A stretch of 64,000 nt of DNA from Xylona heveae TC161 (Eukaryota > Ascomycota > Xylonomycetes > Xylonales > Xylonaceae), in assembly GCF_001619985.1 (NCBI RefSeq), contig NW_017264195.1:1054001-1118000 (forward strand), read 5' to 3'. A program made the position numbers and the translations under genes. This document shows positions 12,363 through 23,810 of the stretch, one piece after another. The notes beneath the pieces are model-generated. The model saw nothing but the letters and a program-made list of their open reading frames with translations. It searched no databases and had not been told where the DNA came from. Within the stretch, counting starts at the first letter, position 1; every line of letters begins with the position of its first letter.

Positions 12363-12402
12363 TCCCCTTACCCTTACCCCTTACCCTTAGCCCTTAGCCC
12401 TT
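12363..12402. repeat. Telomere-like CCCTTA/CCCTTAG short repeats
   Basis: Imperfect tandem units CCCTTA, CCCCTTA and CCCTTAG lie immediately after the PPxY gene stop. They resemble, but do not equal, the fungal telomere repeat TTAGGG/CCCTAA. Confidence 0.7.
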
Positions 12403-12645
12403 CCCCCAACCCGCCACCCACACCAAACCCCCCAGGTTTCTACAGACCATAATTCTTTCAAATGGTACTATATGTATACCTATATGTATATGTATATGTA
12501 TTTCGAATTTTCAATACATCACGACTCACGAATACATGTGTCATGTCATCTGACTCATCACAGAACCTTGATCTGCAACAAGACAATCTGTAACAGAGAA
12601 ACCCAGCAACTTAGCAACTTAGCAAGCCTGGCTCAATATTTGATT

Positions 12646-12735
12646 TTCAATGTTCAATGTTCAATGTCCAATGTTCAATGTTAATGTTTGATTGATCACA
12701 GATTCACAGATTCACAGATTCACAGATCCACAGTG
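12646..12735. repeat. Two short minisatellites (TTCAATG and CACAGATT)
   Basis: About 12646-12682 repeats TTCAATG with one variant copy. About 12697-12735 repeats CACAGATT. Both are small AT-rich tandem arrays in non-coding DNA. Confidence 0.75.
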
Positions 12736-12953
12736 TGCATATAGCATTATGGCAGTTGAGTAAATGAATTAAATTGATTGCTTGTATTTTGTGGTTTGTA
12801 AATCATAAATCATAAATTTTCATGTCGAGCATACATATATACATTATGTAGCTGCAGCTGTGGTTTATAAACAAGGACCATGGACCAAGGACCAAGGTAT
12901 ATTGTATATGGTATATATGCATGCATGCAAGAGTCATGGTATATCACACGGCA

Positions 12954-12957
12954 GGCA

Positions 12958-12989
<32 letters not shown>

Positions 12990-13037
12990 ACGACAGACGA
13001 CAGACGACAGACGACAGGCAACAGGCAACAGGCAACG
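12954..13037. repeat. Heptamer minisatellite with three ordered variants
   Basis: Roughly eleven 7-bp units. Four AGAAGAC-type copies are followed by four AGACGAC-type copies, then three AGGCAAC-type copies. The variants occur in blocks rather than mixed. Confidence 0.85.
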
Positions 13038-13442
13038 ACCCAATGTAAATGCAGAAAAACTCAATGTAAATATCAGTATTCATACTGATAAGAAACCCCC
13101 TCGAGTCACGACACGAAGCAATGACTGTACAACTAGATGTGTTCTTGGACATGTAAGGCTTAGGTATGCATTGTAGATACATGATGAGATAGAAGACATT
13201 CATCTAAAAAGATGTGAAGATGGGAAAAAAGGAGATAAATGACAATGATGCCTGAAGTGAAAAGATAAATGAAACAAAGATAAAATCAAATTAAATAAAG
13301 GTACAAATAATACGCAAAAAATAAAAGAATAAGAAAAGCAAAAAAAAAAAAAAAATAGGAGAATAAGACAACAAAAAGAATCTAAATAAAGAGAAACTTG
13401 CAATAAATATAAAGCGTAAAAATATAAGCCACAAACCGAAAC

Positions 13443-15420
13443 TCAATTCCACCCACAACGCTCCTTCCTAACACGCAACTCCTCTTCCAAAATCAGGAGG
13501 ACTTTGCGTGCGCATTCATCTTTGGCGTTTTTCCGTCCAAACACGTTTTCTACATAACCAAGCACTAGCTCATTTCCTTGTCGACGGACCACTTGGGCAG
13601 CGTTACGATTTCGCGTGTCCCCTGATAGGGTCTGAGACGACGAAGAAGATGGCGACAGCCGCAAGGAGACGAGCGAGACGTACGGATTCTGCGCAAAGAC
13701 TGCACCGCCCGAGAAATTTGCTGGAGAATGAGAGGGCGCCTCGAGGCGGTATTCAAAGTTTCCGAGGCCGAGAGTGTGGCAGAGGTCTGTTTCTCCATGG
13801 GATCAGAGTCAAGTTCGTACAGCGGAGTATTGTACGGTCTTGTGTATGGAGTCTTGGGGTCTAAATGGAACACAAGGAAAAGAAGCGAAATTTTTAGTGG
13901 TGAATATACAAAAGAAAAAAGGGTTGGAAAGGTTGGAAAGAAAGGGGAAAAACAGAAAGGAAAGTGTCAAAGAGACAACGTACCATTAATTCTCTGCGCG
14001 GGCGAAATATGCTGCGGTGCCAGTCCATTCGTGGCTGAGGCAGTGCCTGGTGGTGATACAGCACCTGACCGTTTCATGGCCTTCTTCATACTGACTCCCG
14101 ACTGGTCCATACGACCATTGGCAATGAGCCATTCGACAGCTTCATGCGCGGCATTTGCCTTGGCTGCTTGCTTGCTTGGGAAGAAATTGTCCGCTTTCCC
14201 GAATTGGAGAGTCCGACTCTTACTTTGCTCGTCAGTTCCGCTGTTGCTGTCCTTGTCGGTAATGAAGACCTGGTGCGCATATCCCCGCGGACCGCCTTCG
14301 ATTGGGTTGTCATGTGGTTCCGGGATATTTTCTGCCGCGCAGTATTCTATATAGTGTAGGAGACCGTTAGCTTAACTCGGTGTAACAGGCAGCACAAGCC
14401 ATGGCTTGAAGGTTCGATATGAAATCGATGAAACTATTGTGAGTGTGTAATATGCTGGCATGATGGGGTGGAAAAAGAGAGTGGCTTATTGAAGAGAACG
14501 GGAGAAGATGTGAGAGAAGACAATGAGGGAAAACATTAACCAAAAGCAGTAATAAAATTCAATGCAGACTGACCTCCCAATTTGCCAATCCAATTCTGGA
14601 TTTCGCCAGGACCGCTGTTGGTATCAGTAAGCGTGGGTTGTTGATGCTGTAATTGCTGCCTTTGCACCTGCCGCTGTTGTTTATATGCTTGCCCCGTCAC
14701 AAGGGGCATAGCCCGTAAAGCGTCTATTCCCATGGCAGCTACATCTTGCCTGGCTGCCTTTTTGTTTGGACGCGGAAAAGCACCCTGGAACGTTTGATCG
14801 CCGAGTTTCAGAATGGCGACGAAATGACCTTGGACATCGTTACAGGTAAGGCCGGGAACGACACCCCTCTCCTGGCACATGTTGTACAGTACGCTTACTT
14901 TGTTGGGACCCGTGGCTGTCACCGCTTGAATAGATTGGTCAGAGAGAACCTCTTTTTCATTCGACCACGCCCCACTGGGCGTGCTCTGAGAATAATTCGC
15001 ATGGCGCGGGCTCAAAAGACCAGTCCTATTGCCTGGCCAGTTGCTTGCAGCCACAGTTGAGGAAAGATATTGATCGACTGGGTTTCCCAAGGAAGAAGGG
15101 ATGAGAAATGAAGACGCCATATTTGATCTCGTTTGGTGATGCTGTTGCTGCGGCGGTGGAGAGAAGAATATAATATCTTTCTGCGAAGGTGACGACTTGA
15201 GCGACACACCTTCAGAGTCTGATGAAGATCGAGAAGTGGTAGGTCGGTAATTGACACTTTCTCTGCGCTGTTTCATGTTGCTCTGGCTTGAACTTGAGTC
15301 TAAAGTTTGATGAGAATGCTGATGCTGATGCTGTAATTCAAGCAGAGGTTCAATCCCATTCTTATACCCTTGAACCCCGCACTGCCCCGGGACAATCAAA
15401 TGCTCAAGGAGGTCTGCCAT
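13443..15420 (-). CDS. Triple dsRNA-binding-domain protein
   Basis: Exons 14541-15420, 13984-14346 and 13443-13786 give 528 residues. A polar Gln/Ser-rich N-terminus is followed by dsRBD1 (residues about 180-250: NKVSVLYNMCQERG, GHFVAILKLGD, NKKAARQDVAAMGIDAL). dsRBD2 spans the exon 1/2 join (SALNFITAFEYCAAEN, GYAHQVFITDKD, SKQAAKANAAHEAVEWLI). dsRBD3 is at the end (LCHTLGLGNFEYRLEA, YVENVFGRKNAKDECARKVL). The acceptor at 13787-13788 joins in frame to read IND-LCHTLG. A nearer acceptor at 13861-13862 would shift frame and replace dsRBD3 with an unrelated tail ending near 13565. No RNase III or helicase domain is seen, so it is probably an RNA-binding partner. Any link to RNA silencing is speculation. 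Confidence 0.85.
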
Positions 15421-16824
15421 TGCCCACAGATATTCAACAAATTCGGGCAGCTAAGACACAGATGAATCAGACCGTTGAGTTCGCTCAAAGCTTTCCCGTC
15501 CTTTCTTGAGCTTCTTGACGCTATATGATGCTGATGGCTGAAGGTGATTACGACTACAATGGCGGAGTCATGACCAATCAATTCTCAAGATTTGGGACTT
15601 TGCTGCATTGAAATGCATTCCAATGCACCTTCAAAGTGATCATGTCAACTGCACAGCAGCACGGTACAGAAGGCTGAGCTGCGGGCACTGCCAGTCGTCC
15701 CGTATCTGTGCCGCAAGAGTGTCAGTTGTTCTTGTTCTTTTTATTTCTCTCTTTCTTTTCGACAGGGGGAAGTAAACCTTAATTTTTCTAAATTCAACAA
15801 TTTCTCACTCGTAGCCTGATAGCCTCACTGCGAGAACAGCACGTCTCGCAGCGGTCGATTTCTCAGCCTTGTGTCTCTCCTGTCAGGTTTGGAAAGGTTG
15901 ATGCCTGATACTCGACAGGTCAATCGTTTGTTGACCAACCATTTGTAGCCGCGTCGGTTGGGCGCAGGGAAGAGAAAAGGTTCGAGCGTTTGGCAGCAGG
16001 CGAATTAGTGTTCCGCCTCACTACCGGTGCATAACTGGTGTGAGTGTCTCCCCCGCGTGTGCGTGCTTGGAGAAGGAAGAAGGCGGCGTTTCCGCCGCTG
16101 CAGCCAGAGCCGCAAGGCAACGAGGCGACAAGGCAGCAGCATGCAACGGAAGATGGGCGGTGTGAGATCAAAGGCAAGATTGGGGAAATGTTGCAGCCCT
16201 CAATAGTATTTCTGATCCTATACTATCGTACAAGTGCTCGGTGCGCGCTCCGTCGTATTCTAGCAGGTAGATAACAGGATACCGCTAAGCTATACCTGTA
16301 CTATAGCCAGAAGCGAACTCCATAGTTTACCCGAATTATGGCCATTGCCGAGTCATAACTTGGCTGCTCTCTATAACCAGGTTATAGAGACAATCGACCG
16401 AGAGACAATTAACTCATGCTGATAGATCTTAATGTTCTTAATTGGGCCTTAAATGAAGTGTATTGTACTATCCTCTATCCTCTATGGCGTAATACGAACG
16501 CTTCAGCCACCGGTTTTCCCGCTGTGAAGCGTAGTCCATGAATTAAACATACACGCCAATGTCCCACCCTTGTCTAACCCGGCTTGTAGCTCTATCAGGG
16601 ATATTGTAAAATTAAGCCTGCCGTTGACACACTGGCCAAGACAGAAAGCTTATGATATAAAAGAGGAAAAAGAAAGAGATGAACGAAAGGGAAAGGGTGG
16701 GAAAAAAAAGGACAGAGTTCAAAAAAATGATAAAGAAGAAGAGAAAAAGGGAAGTAGAGGAGAGCGTCAACAAGGATAAGGCGGGAATAACAGAAGTAAG
16801 AGTAAAAGAGATAAGAGAATACAG
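15421..16824. other. Intergenic, with a 23-bp perfect palindrome
   Basis: 1.4 kb of non-coding DNA upstream of the dsRBD gene and downstream of the next minus-strand gene. It contains the palindrome at 16368-16390, CTATA-rich sequence around it and a purine-rich block at about 16655-16820. No gene was recognised. Confidence 0.5.
16368..16390. repeat. Perfect 11-bp inverted repeat around one base
   Basis: TCTCTATAACC, one A, then GGTTATAGAGA. It could form a cruciform or be a protein-binding palindrome or the core of a decayed small element. No clear terminal repeats or target duplication were seen. Confidence 0.8.
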
Positions 16825-19800
16825 TCACTGCGCATTCTCAGCTCGACAACTCAGCACTCTGTCCCTCTGCTGTTGCTGCGCACGTGCAGGGGAGTCTCTC
16901 TTTGGGGATTTCGGCGAACCATTGGCCTCTTTTCTGGCCTGTGCACCAGCAGTAGCATCGCAATGGCGTCTCGAGGTATCAATATTCTCCGAAACCGCCC
17001 TAGTGACACTGACGCTCTTCTTTCTGGCTGCGGCCGAGTCGTTGAGATTCGTAGATTCTTCGCCGACATCTGCGCCCTTGAAACCGTTCCCGCCAAGACT
17101 TGTAATCATTCTCTTCTTGTGACTCCTGGGACTTGGTGAACCCTTTGCACTCTTGGGACTCCTGAGAATTATCGGACTCTTGAGACCATTGCCACTTTCC
17201 AAATTTGTCAAACTCGGAGGCTTAGTCCCAGCACCAATCTCGTCCAGTGAGACGTTTCGACCATCTCCAGTACGATCGACCCCCCTGCCATTCTCACTGT
17301 GATTGTCATACCCAACATTCCCAGTATGCCCGGTGCCAGATCTCGCCAAACCAGCAGTTGATAGCAGAGGCTCCAACAGACCACGCGCACTTCTTTGACT
17401 TAGACTGACTCCGCCGCCGGCGCTACTGCCACCACCAAAGTCGTAATCATCATCATTATTATCACCACCCAGACGTCGATGAGTGCGCGCGTCAGACGAT
17501 TGCCAATGTGTATTCGAATCTGGACGTGGACCTGAGCCGGGTGTATCGTGGACAGTGCCCATGATCCCTGAATCTTGAGAGCGCTTGCGCTTGGCAGCGG
17601 TATAAGTGGTCTTGAATGTTGGAACGCGCGGCATGGCAACAGTGTCTTGTCGTCGCTGCTGCTGGACTTTTTCAGCCACATTCCCCGAGTGGAGCCTGGC
17701 CCGACTCAATCCCATGCAAATGATACTCTCCGACGAAGTTGAAGTCTCCCTGTTCTCCGCAACGACTGGATCCTGAACAGATTCACTGGAAGCAGTCGCG
17801 GCAGTATTAGAAACGGTTACACCTTCGCTCTTTCTCGGCCTGCCTCTGGCCCGTTTCCCTTCTTTTTTACTCTTGATATCCGGTGAAGGTTTATTCGCTC
17901 GTACAAGAGCAATGGGCACGAGGTGCGGATCGCCAGACATATTGACCACCGGCGCCACACGAGTATTATCATCGGGATCGTTCGCTTTAGAATCAATTTT
18001 TGCAGTTGCACCAACAATATTGGTCGTCCCCTCATCATCGCGTGTAGAAAATTCAGAAAACTGCGAGCGCATCGTTACATCGGACCCATCTCTCGCAGGC
18101 TTCTTCGCCGCGACGTCTTGGTCTTGCTGGATATCTTGACGAACCACGCCAGCCAACGGAGTTGCTTCAATCATGGACACTTTCCGTGCCTGCATATGTG
18201 TTTCAGACGGACGGATTTGGCGAATCGATTGATCTGATTGCGCCTGGTGATATCTATGATATGATGCGAGTCGCGCTTCAGCCGCCGCAGAGGGCCGTGT
18301 AGGACGAGCGATAAAGTACGAAGCAGGCATTGTATTTCTGCGCTGCTGAGAGCTGGAACGACGAGGACGTTGATTTTCTAGGCCCTGCCTTTCTTGACAG
18401 TCTCGATTCGCCCCCTTTTCCGGATTTTGCAGAGATAATTCAGTTCGCGCGGACACACTTTCTGACCGGCCCATTTGGCCCTGTGGTGCTGGCTGACTGA
18501 CCGGCCGTCCACCACGTCTCTGATTGCTCAACAGATCAATCAATTGACCATACTCCTCGTCACATGTATTTGCAATCACACTTGGTGATTTGCTTCGCAT
18601 AATGACGTCTCCTGATTGATTGCGACTGCTCATAGGCGTAATAGATGACGATGGGTAATCCGGCATGGCAATGTCTTCCGGTTGGAGTTGTGTGCGTGTC
18701 CATGGATATGCCGCTCTAGAATCATCAGCAGCTGTAGCCTCAGCCTGAGCATACATATGTGCATGAATAGATTGGCTGAGTCCTCGCATGCGCTCATAAA
18801 CTCCCTGACTATCAATATTTGCTTGTGAAGCCATATACCATGGTGGGCATTCGGCCAAGTTGGGGTGCCTTGCATGTCCAGTATATTGAGATTGTCGAGC
18901 ATGAATTTCGCTGCCTGTATTTCCGCGGAAAGCTGCAACTGAATCTGAAGCCGGAGGCATCATAGGATAAACAAATTGCCAGTTTGGGTTGCTCTCTCCG
19001 TTTCTTTGCAAAGTTTCCCTACTGCTGTCCCGACCACGAGGAGAATGAGTATGAGGTTCAGCAACAGGAAGAGGAAGCGGAGCTAGTGGTTGGCGGAGCG
19101 AAAACTTAGGCTGTTGGCTGCTCTTTGCCATCGGAAGCTGCAGCCACATTTTTGGATTCGGCCACGCAATACTTGTTGACTCGAGGATGTCTATGCGTGA
19201 TGCAAGTCAGTGGTAGGACCAGATAAAAAGTGAGAATCAGACTTCAACCTACCAAGAGGAACATGTTGAAACGAAAATTGAACGATGTTTATCGCCTGCT
19301 CAAAAGGCGGATTGCGCTGCGCGTGCATGGCACCATCACTAATCAACACTATGATCCGCCCGAGTGATTGCTCGGCAGACCAGACAAGGTTGGTCAAGTA
19401 TTCCGAGCGATATTGCGGGAATATTAAAGGCTGACGTGCGCCCTTTTTGTCAACCTCAGCAGATGCTGTAAGAATATATTTGGTGAGCGAGGTGTGCGTT
19501 GGCTTTTGCTTGTCAACGGGAGCTTACCACACGTAGTATCTGAAAAAGCCGGTCAATGAGTGATTGATATCATCAAATTGCTGCAGAAACTTACTAATGA
19601 TTTGTGGCCATGGACCCTGCTGAGGAAATGTGAGGTATCTAAAGAATTGTCAATTATTCTTGTCATCAATAATCCTTCCTCTCAACGTACGATGTGAAGT
19701 GCCCATCAATAAAAACGCGGGCGTGAAAGCGAACCTCCCTTCCTTTCTCTTTCAATGCCTCCGCTCGAGATGACGGATGAGGCGTCTCCCAGCAATGAAT

Positions 19801-20221
19801 AGATATCTGAAAAGGCGTGCCAACAATCAGACTCGGAGTAAAAGTTGTAAGCACAGGAAGCTGATGTGGAATAATGTCGGCGAGGGGAAACGGAATATTT
19901 CTGACTCCGCTGAACGTAGGGACTACTTCTATTGGGACAGAATTAGCAGATGCAGTTCCTATTCGTAGCACAACAGGCAATATAGACGCAGTAAAATGAC
20001 CGAGAGGTTGTGTAGGGTCGATAAAGAACGGAAAGGGGGAAGAATATCCTATACGCGTAATTAAATGTTGGTCGAAACCGTGCAGCACTTGATGAGATAT
20101 AAAAGGCAGTTGAGGAGCGCATACCGGGATCTCTGATCGCATGACATGCAGTTCGAAACTCTTGTAAAGGGGCCTTGCTCCCTGCTGGGAAAAGCAGGAC
20201 GTCCCAGCTTTTATACCTCAT
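16825..20221 (-). CDS. Large unnamed fungal protein with AT-hook-like motif
   Basis: Function unknown. The start MRYKSWDVLLFPAGSKAP is at 20221. The first intron joins AIRDPG to YSSPFPFFIDPTQPLGHF. The following exons (about 19200-20100) form a globular N-terminal domain (LPVVLRIGTASANS, LPVLTTFTPSLIVG, IQFSFQHVPLG-type strands) that I believe is conserved among filamentous fungi but has no name I can give. A large last exon (16825 to about 19150) is disordered and Ser/Arg/Gln-rich, with an AT-hook-like KRARGRPRKSEG. That hints at DNA or chromatin binding (inference). Exon borders near 19190-19680 are only approximate, because several short introns crowd there. Confidence 0.7.
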
Positions 20222-22264
20222 TGTGAAATGAGGGTGATGCGATGTAATGGCCCTATCCGAATAGTCGTTTGAGCATGGTCGTACGCCAAAGATTTCCTTG
20301 TCCTGATGACGTTTGAGAGTCCGCAGATTAGGTCTTCTGCCTCTGCTGCCTAGCCACAGTCGTCGTTTGATAAATATACACAACCAATAAACACAGTAAC
20401 ACGAAATATAATAGATTTAAATGCAACGAAGGTTTATCCACAAGCAAAAGCCAGTAAATGCGAATCAAGCCAAAGTGGTGAGCAATTAAGCCAGTTGAAT
20501 TCGACGTTTGTTTTCTTCGCCGATGTATAATGTCAATGAGTTGTTTAGATACCCAGATGTTGGCTCACACTTGCTAGTAGATTTGTAATGCATCTGCTCC
20601 GGAAGGAGAAGGAAACATGCTGTGACCGTCCATCATTCTTTCCAAACACAAAGAAAAGATTAGGAGCGGGTCCAAAAACGCGGTTTTCCTAATTCGTTAA
20701 CAGATAATGCAGAAATGTCCAAAGCTCCTGACGACAGATACTCTTGAAATAAGCAAGTGCTCCTGAGCGATGTGTTTGAGATGAAAGAGGCGCACGCTAT
20801 AGATAATTGCACCAGCTTCTCTGACAAGATCAGAAACTAACAATTAGAGAACAAGTGAAACGTCTTCAAGCGCTGACTACCAACCGCATCTCTCGCAAAA
20901 CGTAATTCATTTCAGATACACGACAAGCAGCCCCTCGGTACAAGAGCGTGAGGATGAATTCCGAAAAAGGAACCCTGCAATAGCGAAACATGACTTCGGC
21001 GCAACCCTACAGGTGTTGTGGAAAGAGACACGAGCGAAAGGCGAAACAAAATGGCCGAGCATAACCAGATATATAAAAACGCGCAATCGATGGCCGCGAA
21101 AATGAAAAAGCATAAGGAGAACCACATGATGAATTACATCACTTGCCAGCGCCATAGCAGCGAGTGCTCCTTTTTTGCCCTGCACATCACGTCGCACGAG
21201 TACAATCATAAAGGACTGTTAACCACGGCTTCCTAATAACGCCATGAACCACGCCAAGCCAATAACAAAAGGAGCAAACCATGGACGAGAAGATCAATGA
21301 TGAAACTGGCAGCTAGAAGTACATGGCACAACAGCTGGTTCAAAAGTCATTGGCGCCGTGTTGCAAAATAGGTCAACCGGTACAATCATATCCCGTCAGC
21401 TCTTAAGGACAGGAGACCCAAGCAAAGAAAGAGAGGAACATGGATATTTGCAGGCTTTCAGTACGTAAATTCGGCAAAAACGGACACCGTGAGAAACGAA
21501 AGGCAAACACCTTGGCATGTCAAAGAGAACAGACGGAAACCAATTGGTGATAAATCTGGAAAGTTAACTGAAACGTCAAGTCGTCTCTAATAAAGACGCT
21601 CTATTATACGATCCCTTCTAAAGTTTTAAGGAAAAAAGTGTGAAGCCCGCATTTGCAAAATTGCAAGTGAGATATATGAGTGACCAAGAAGCAAGAAAAT
21701 CAGCCTTGAGACAAACTCCCCGGGGACTCGATACAAATCCTTCATTTTCCAGTCTTCGAAAGCACAGTGACGAAAAGGGGAGGAGCAATAAGGGAGGCAA
21801 CGGACGGGCAAATATTAAGCACCGGGTTTGACAAGGGTTGGGAAACGTAAACGGCAACGGTAATCAGAGCGTCTTCAATCAGAGAGAAAGAGAGAGCAGG
21901 AAACTTTTCAAAGTAATTGGCAATAAGGAAAAGAGAAGAGAATAACTCCCGCCCATCAATTTAGACTTTGACCGAACAATTGTAGGACTTGTAAATTTGC
22001 ACCGATTTGACAGACTTTTTAGCAGAAAGAAACGCAAAGTTGTGAGAGTGACGTGAGAAGAACCCATCAAGTAAGTTGGCAAGGTAGGTCTGAGGTACTT
22101 GAGATGTGAAAGAAGAAATTTGTGGGAAAACACCAAAGTAATAAGATGAGGAAAACACACGTTGCTGCCGTGGCCAACTTAAGAGGTGGGTAGGGGAAGA
22201 AAGTGTTCAAGGAAAACAGCCTTCAATGCTTGACTGAACGTACAAACTCCTGCCTGCGAGACTT
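20222..22264. other. Long non-coding stretch 3' of the Csx1-type gene
   Basis: About 2 kb with no recognisable coding sequence on either strand. It is the promoter side of the 16.8-20.2 kb gene and the 3' side of the Csx1-type gene. Part may be a long 3' UTR of the latter. Confidence 0.5.
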
Positions 22265-23810
22265 TCAAAAGGGTGAAAAATGCTTACTATTGTCAACACC
22301 CGTTAGTGACTCACGCCAGAGGGGGGTACGATTCCCACTCACCTTGAGGGGAGCGAAGTTGCCGTAGGGGTGCGAAGGAGGCATGCCCATTGAGGGATAG
22401 ACCGGCGGCGGGGGAGCCGGGCGGTAGGGAGTGCCAGCAGGGCCAGAGTTGTTCTGGCTACGACCCCAGCTCAACCGGACGCGGGAGTTGCCAATGGGAT
22501 AGCCCTGCATCTGGTTGATAGCCATCTCAGCCGCGTGACGCTGGACAAACTGAACAAAACCGCAGCCCTTGCCAGGGGGAATCTTGACGTAGGTGATCTC
22601 GCCAAAGCCCTGGAAGAAAGAGCGAAGCTCATCCTCGGTAACATAGCCAGAGAGACCGCCGACAAAGACGGTAGTGTTGTTGGGGTCGGTGAACTGGTTC
22701 ATGGGCTGGGGAGCGCCGTAGTAGCCCATGGGGGGGGCACCCATGGAGTACATGCCAAGAGGGCCGCCAGCACCGGGCATGCCACCCATTGCGGCGTGAG
22801 CCGCAGCACCACCCTTGTTCTTGGGGGTGGCGGTAGAGATGCGCATGGGGCGGTTACCGCAGTAGACGCCCTGCATCTCGGTCAAAGCACGCTGCTGATC
22901 GCCCTCATCGGAGAAACGAACGAAACCGTAGCCGCGGGACATGCCAGAGATAGGGTCGGTCATGATCTTGGCAGACTTGCACGAAGGGAAACGGCTCTGG
23001 AAGAGGGAGACCAGAACATACTCGTTGACCTCAGGGCCGAGGTCACCAACGAAGATGGAGAACTCGGGACCACGGTCATCACGGCTTAGCTAGATGTTAG
23101 CAAGACATTCTAATTCAATTTGGTTGAGACATCCTACCTGCGATCAGCGAGACCACCACCAGAAGCCCAGTTAAGCTTGAAGGGGCGGTTGGTGTTGGGG
23201 ATAATAGAGCCATTCAGGCCGAGGGCCTTGGCAGCGGCAGCAGGGCTGGAGAAGTCGACAAAGCAGTAGCCAGCATTACTTCTGTCAAAATCACATAAGC
23301 ATTTGCCCTTTATTAAACCCAACTGACAGAAAATCTAAGGTAAACGTACCCGGAGAACTTGTCACGGATCATCTTGACGTTGACCTGCTCGCCCATACCG
23401 AACCAGACGCTACGGATAAAGTTCTCATCGATCCAAGGCTCAAGCTCACCCATCCTGTTCAAGAGGAAAGAGGAAACAAGTTAGCCACAGAAAACGCCAA
23501 CGCATAAAACCTTCGGAAAATGCGCATCCAGATGCTTGGTATTAAACTGGACATCCAAATCATGCGGGCGCAAACAGCGTGGGAGAGAGCAGACAACGTA
23601 CCAGAGGGTGGTCTTGCCCTCAGGCTGCTGAGAGCCGGCGGGGGCAGCGCCCTCACCAGCAGCACCGACCTGGAAGGCGGCGCCATCATCGGCCTGCTGG
23701 CCCATGGGGGTGTGCTGCTGGGGGGTGGCGCCGGCAGCAGCGGCAGCGGCAGCGGCGTTCTCGTCCGCGCCGGGCTGACCCTGGAAAGCCTCAAAGTTGG
23801 GGAACGACAT
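22265..23810 (-). CDS. Csx1/Nam8/Ngr1-type three-RRM post-transcriptional regulator
   Basis: mRNA-binding regulator of the family that includes S. pombe Csx1 and yeast Nam8/Ngr1. The start MSFPNFEAFQGQ at 23810 is followed by Ala/Gln-rich sequence. RRM1 is split over exons (KTTLW, then MGELEPWIDENFIRSVWFGM, NAGYCFVDFSSPAAAAKAL). RRM2 reads FSIFVGDLGPEVNEYVL and SRGYGFVRFSDEGDQQRAL. RRM3 reads NNTTVFVGGLSGYVTEDEL and GKGCGFVQFVQRHAAEMAI. A Pro/Gly/Met linker precedes RRM3 and a Pro-rich tail follows. The C-terminus is ambiguous. Unspliced reading ends at 22265. A good GTGAGT donor after FAPLK, a CTAAC branch and an AG at 22287-22288 define a 56-nt intron whose removal places TAA (22284-22286) directly after the Lys codon. 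Confidence 0.88.

Larger units (their letters stand above)
12353..13442. other. Repeat-rich convergent intergenic region
   Basis: Non-coding. It contains several short tandem repeats listed separately, plus A-rich DNA near 13320-13400. It separates the convergent PPxY and dsRBD genes. Confidence 0.75.

Noticed and set aside
13565-13873. 102-codon minus-strand frame as the main end of the dsRBD gene
   Set aside because: The alternative frame gives an intact third dsRBD with an in-phase splice; kept only as a possible splice variant.
14086-14313. Minus-strand frame in dsRBD exon 2
   Set aside because: A shadow of the true frame, which reads as dsRBD2.
16200-16500. Miniature inverted-repeat transposon around the palindrome
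   Set aside because: No convincing terminal inverted repeats or target-site duplication could be found.
22535-23089. 184-codon plus-strand frame opposite the Csx1-type gene
   Set aside because: Antisense shadow of RRM-coding exons in GC-rich codons.
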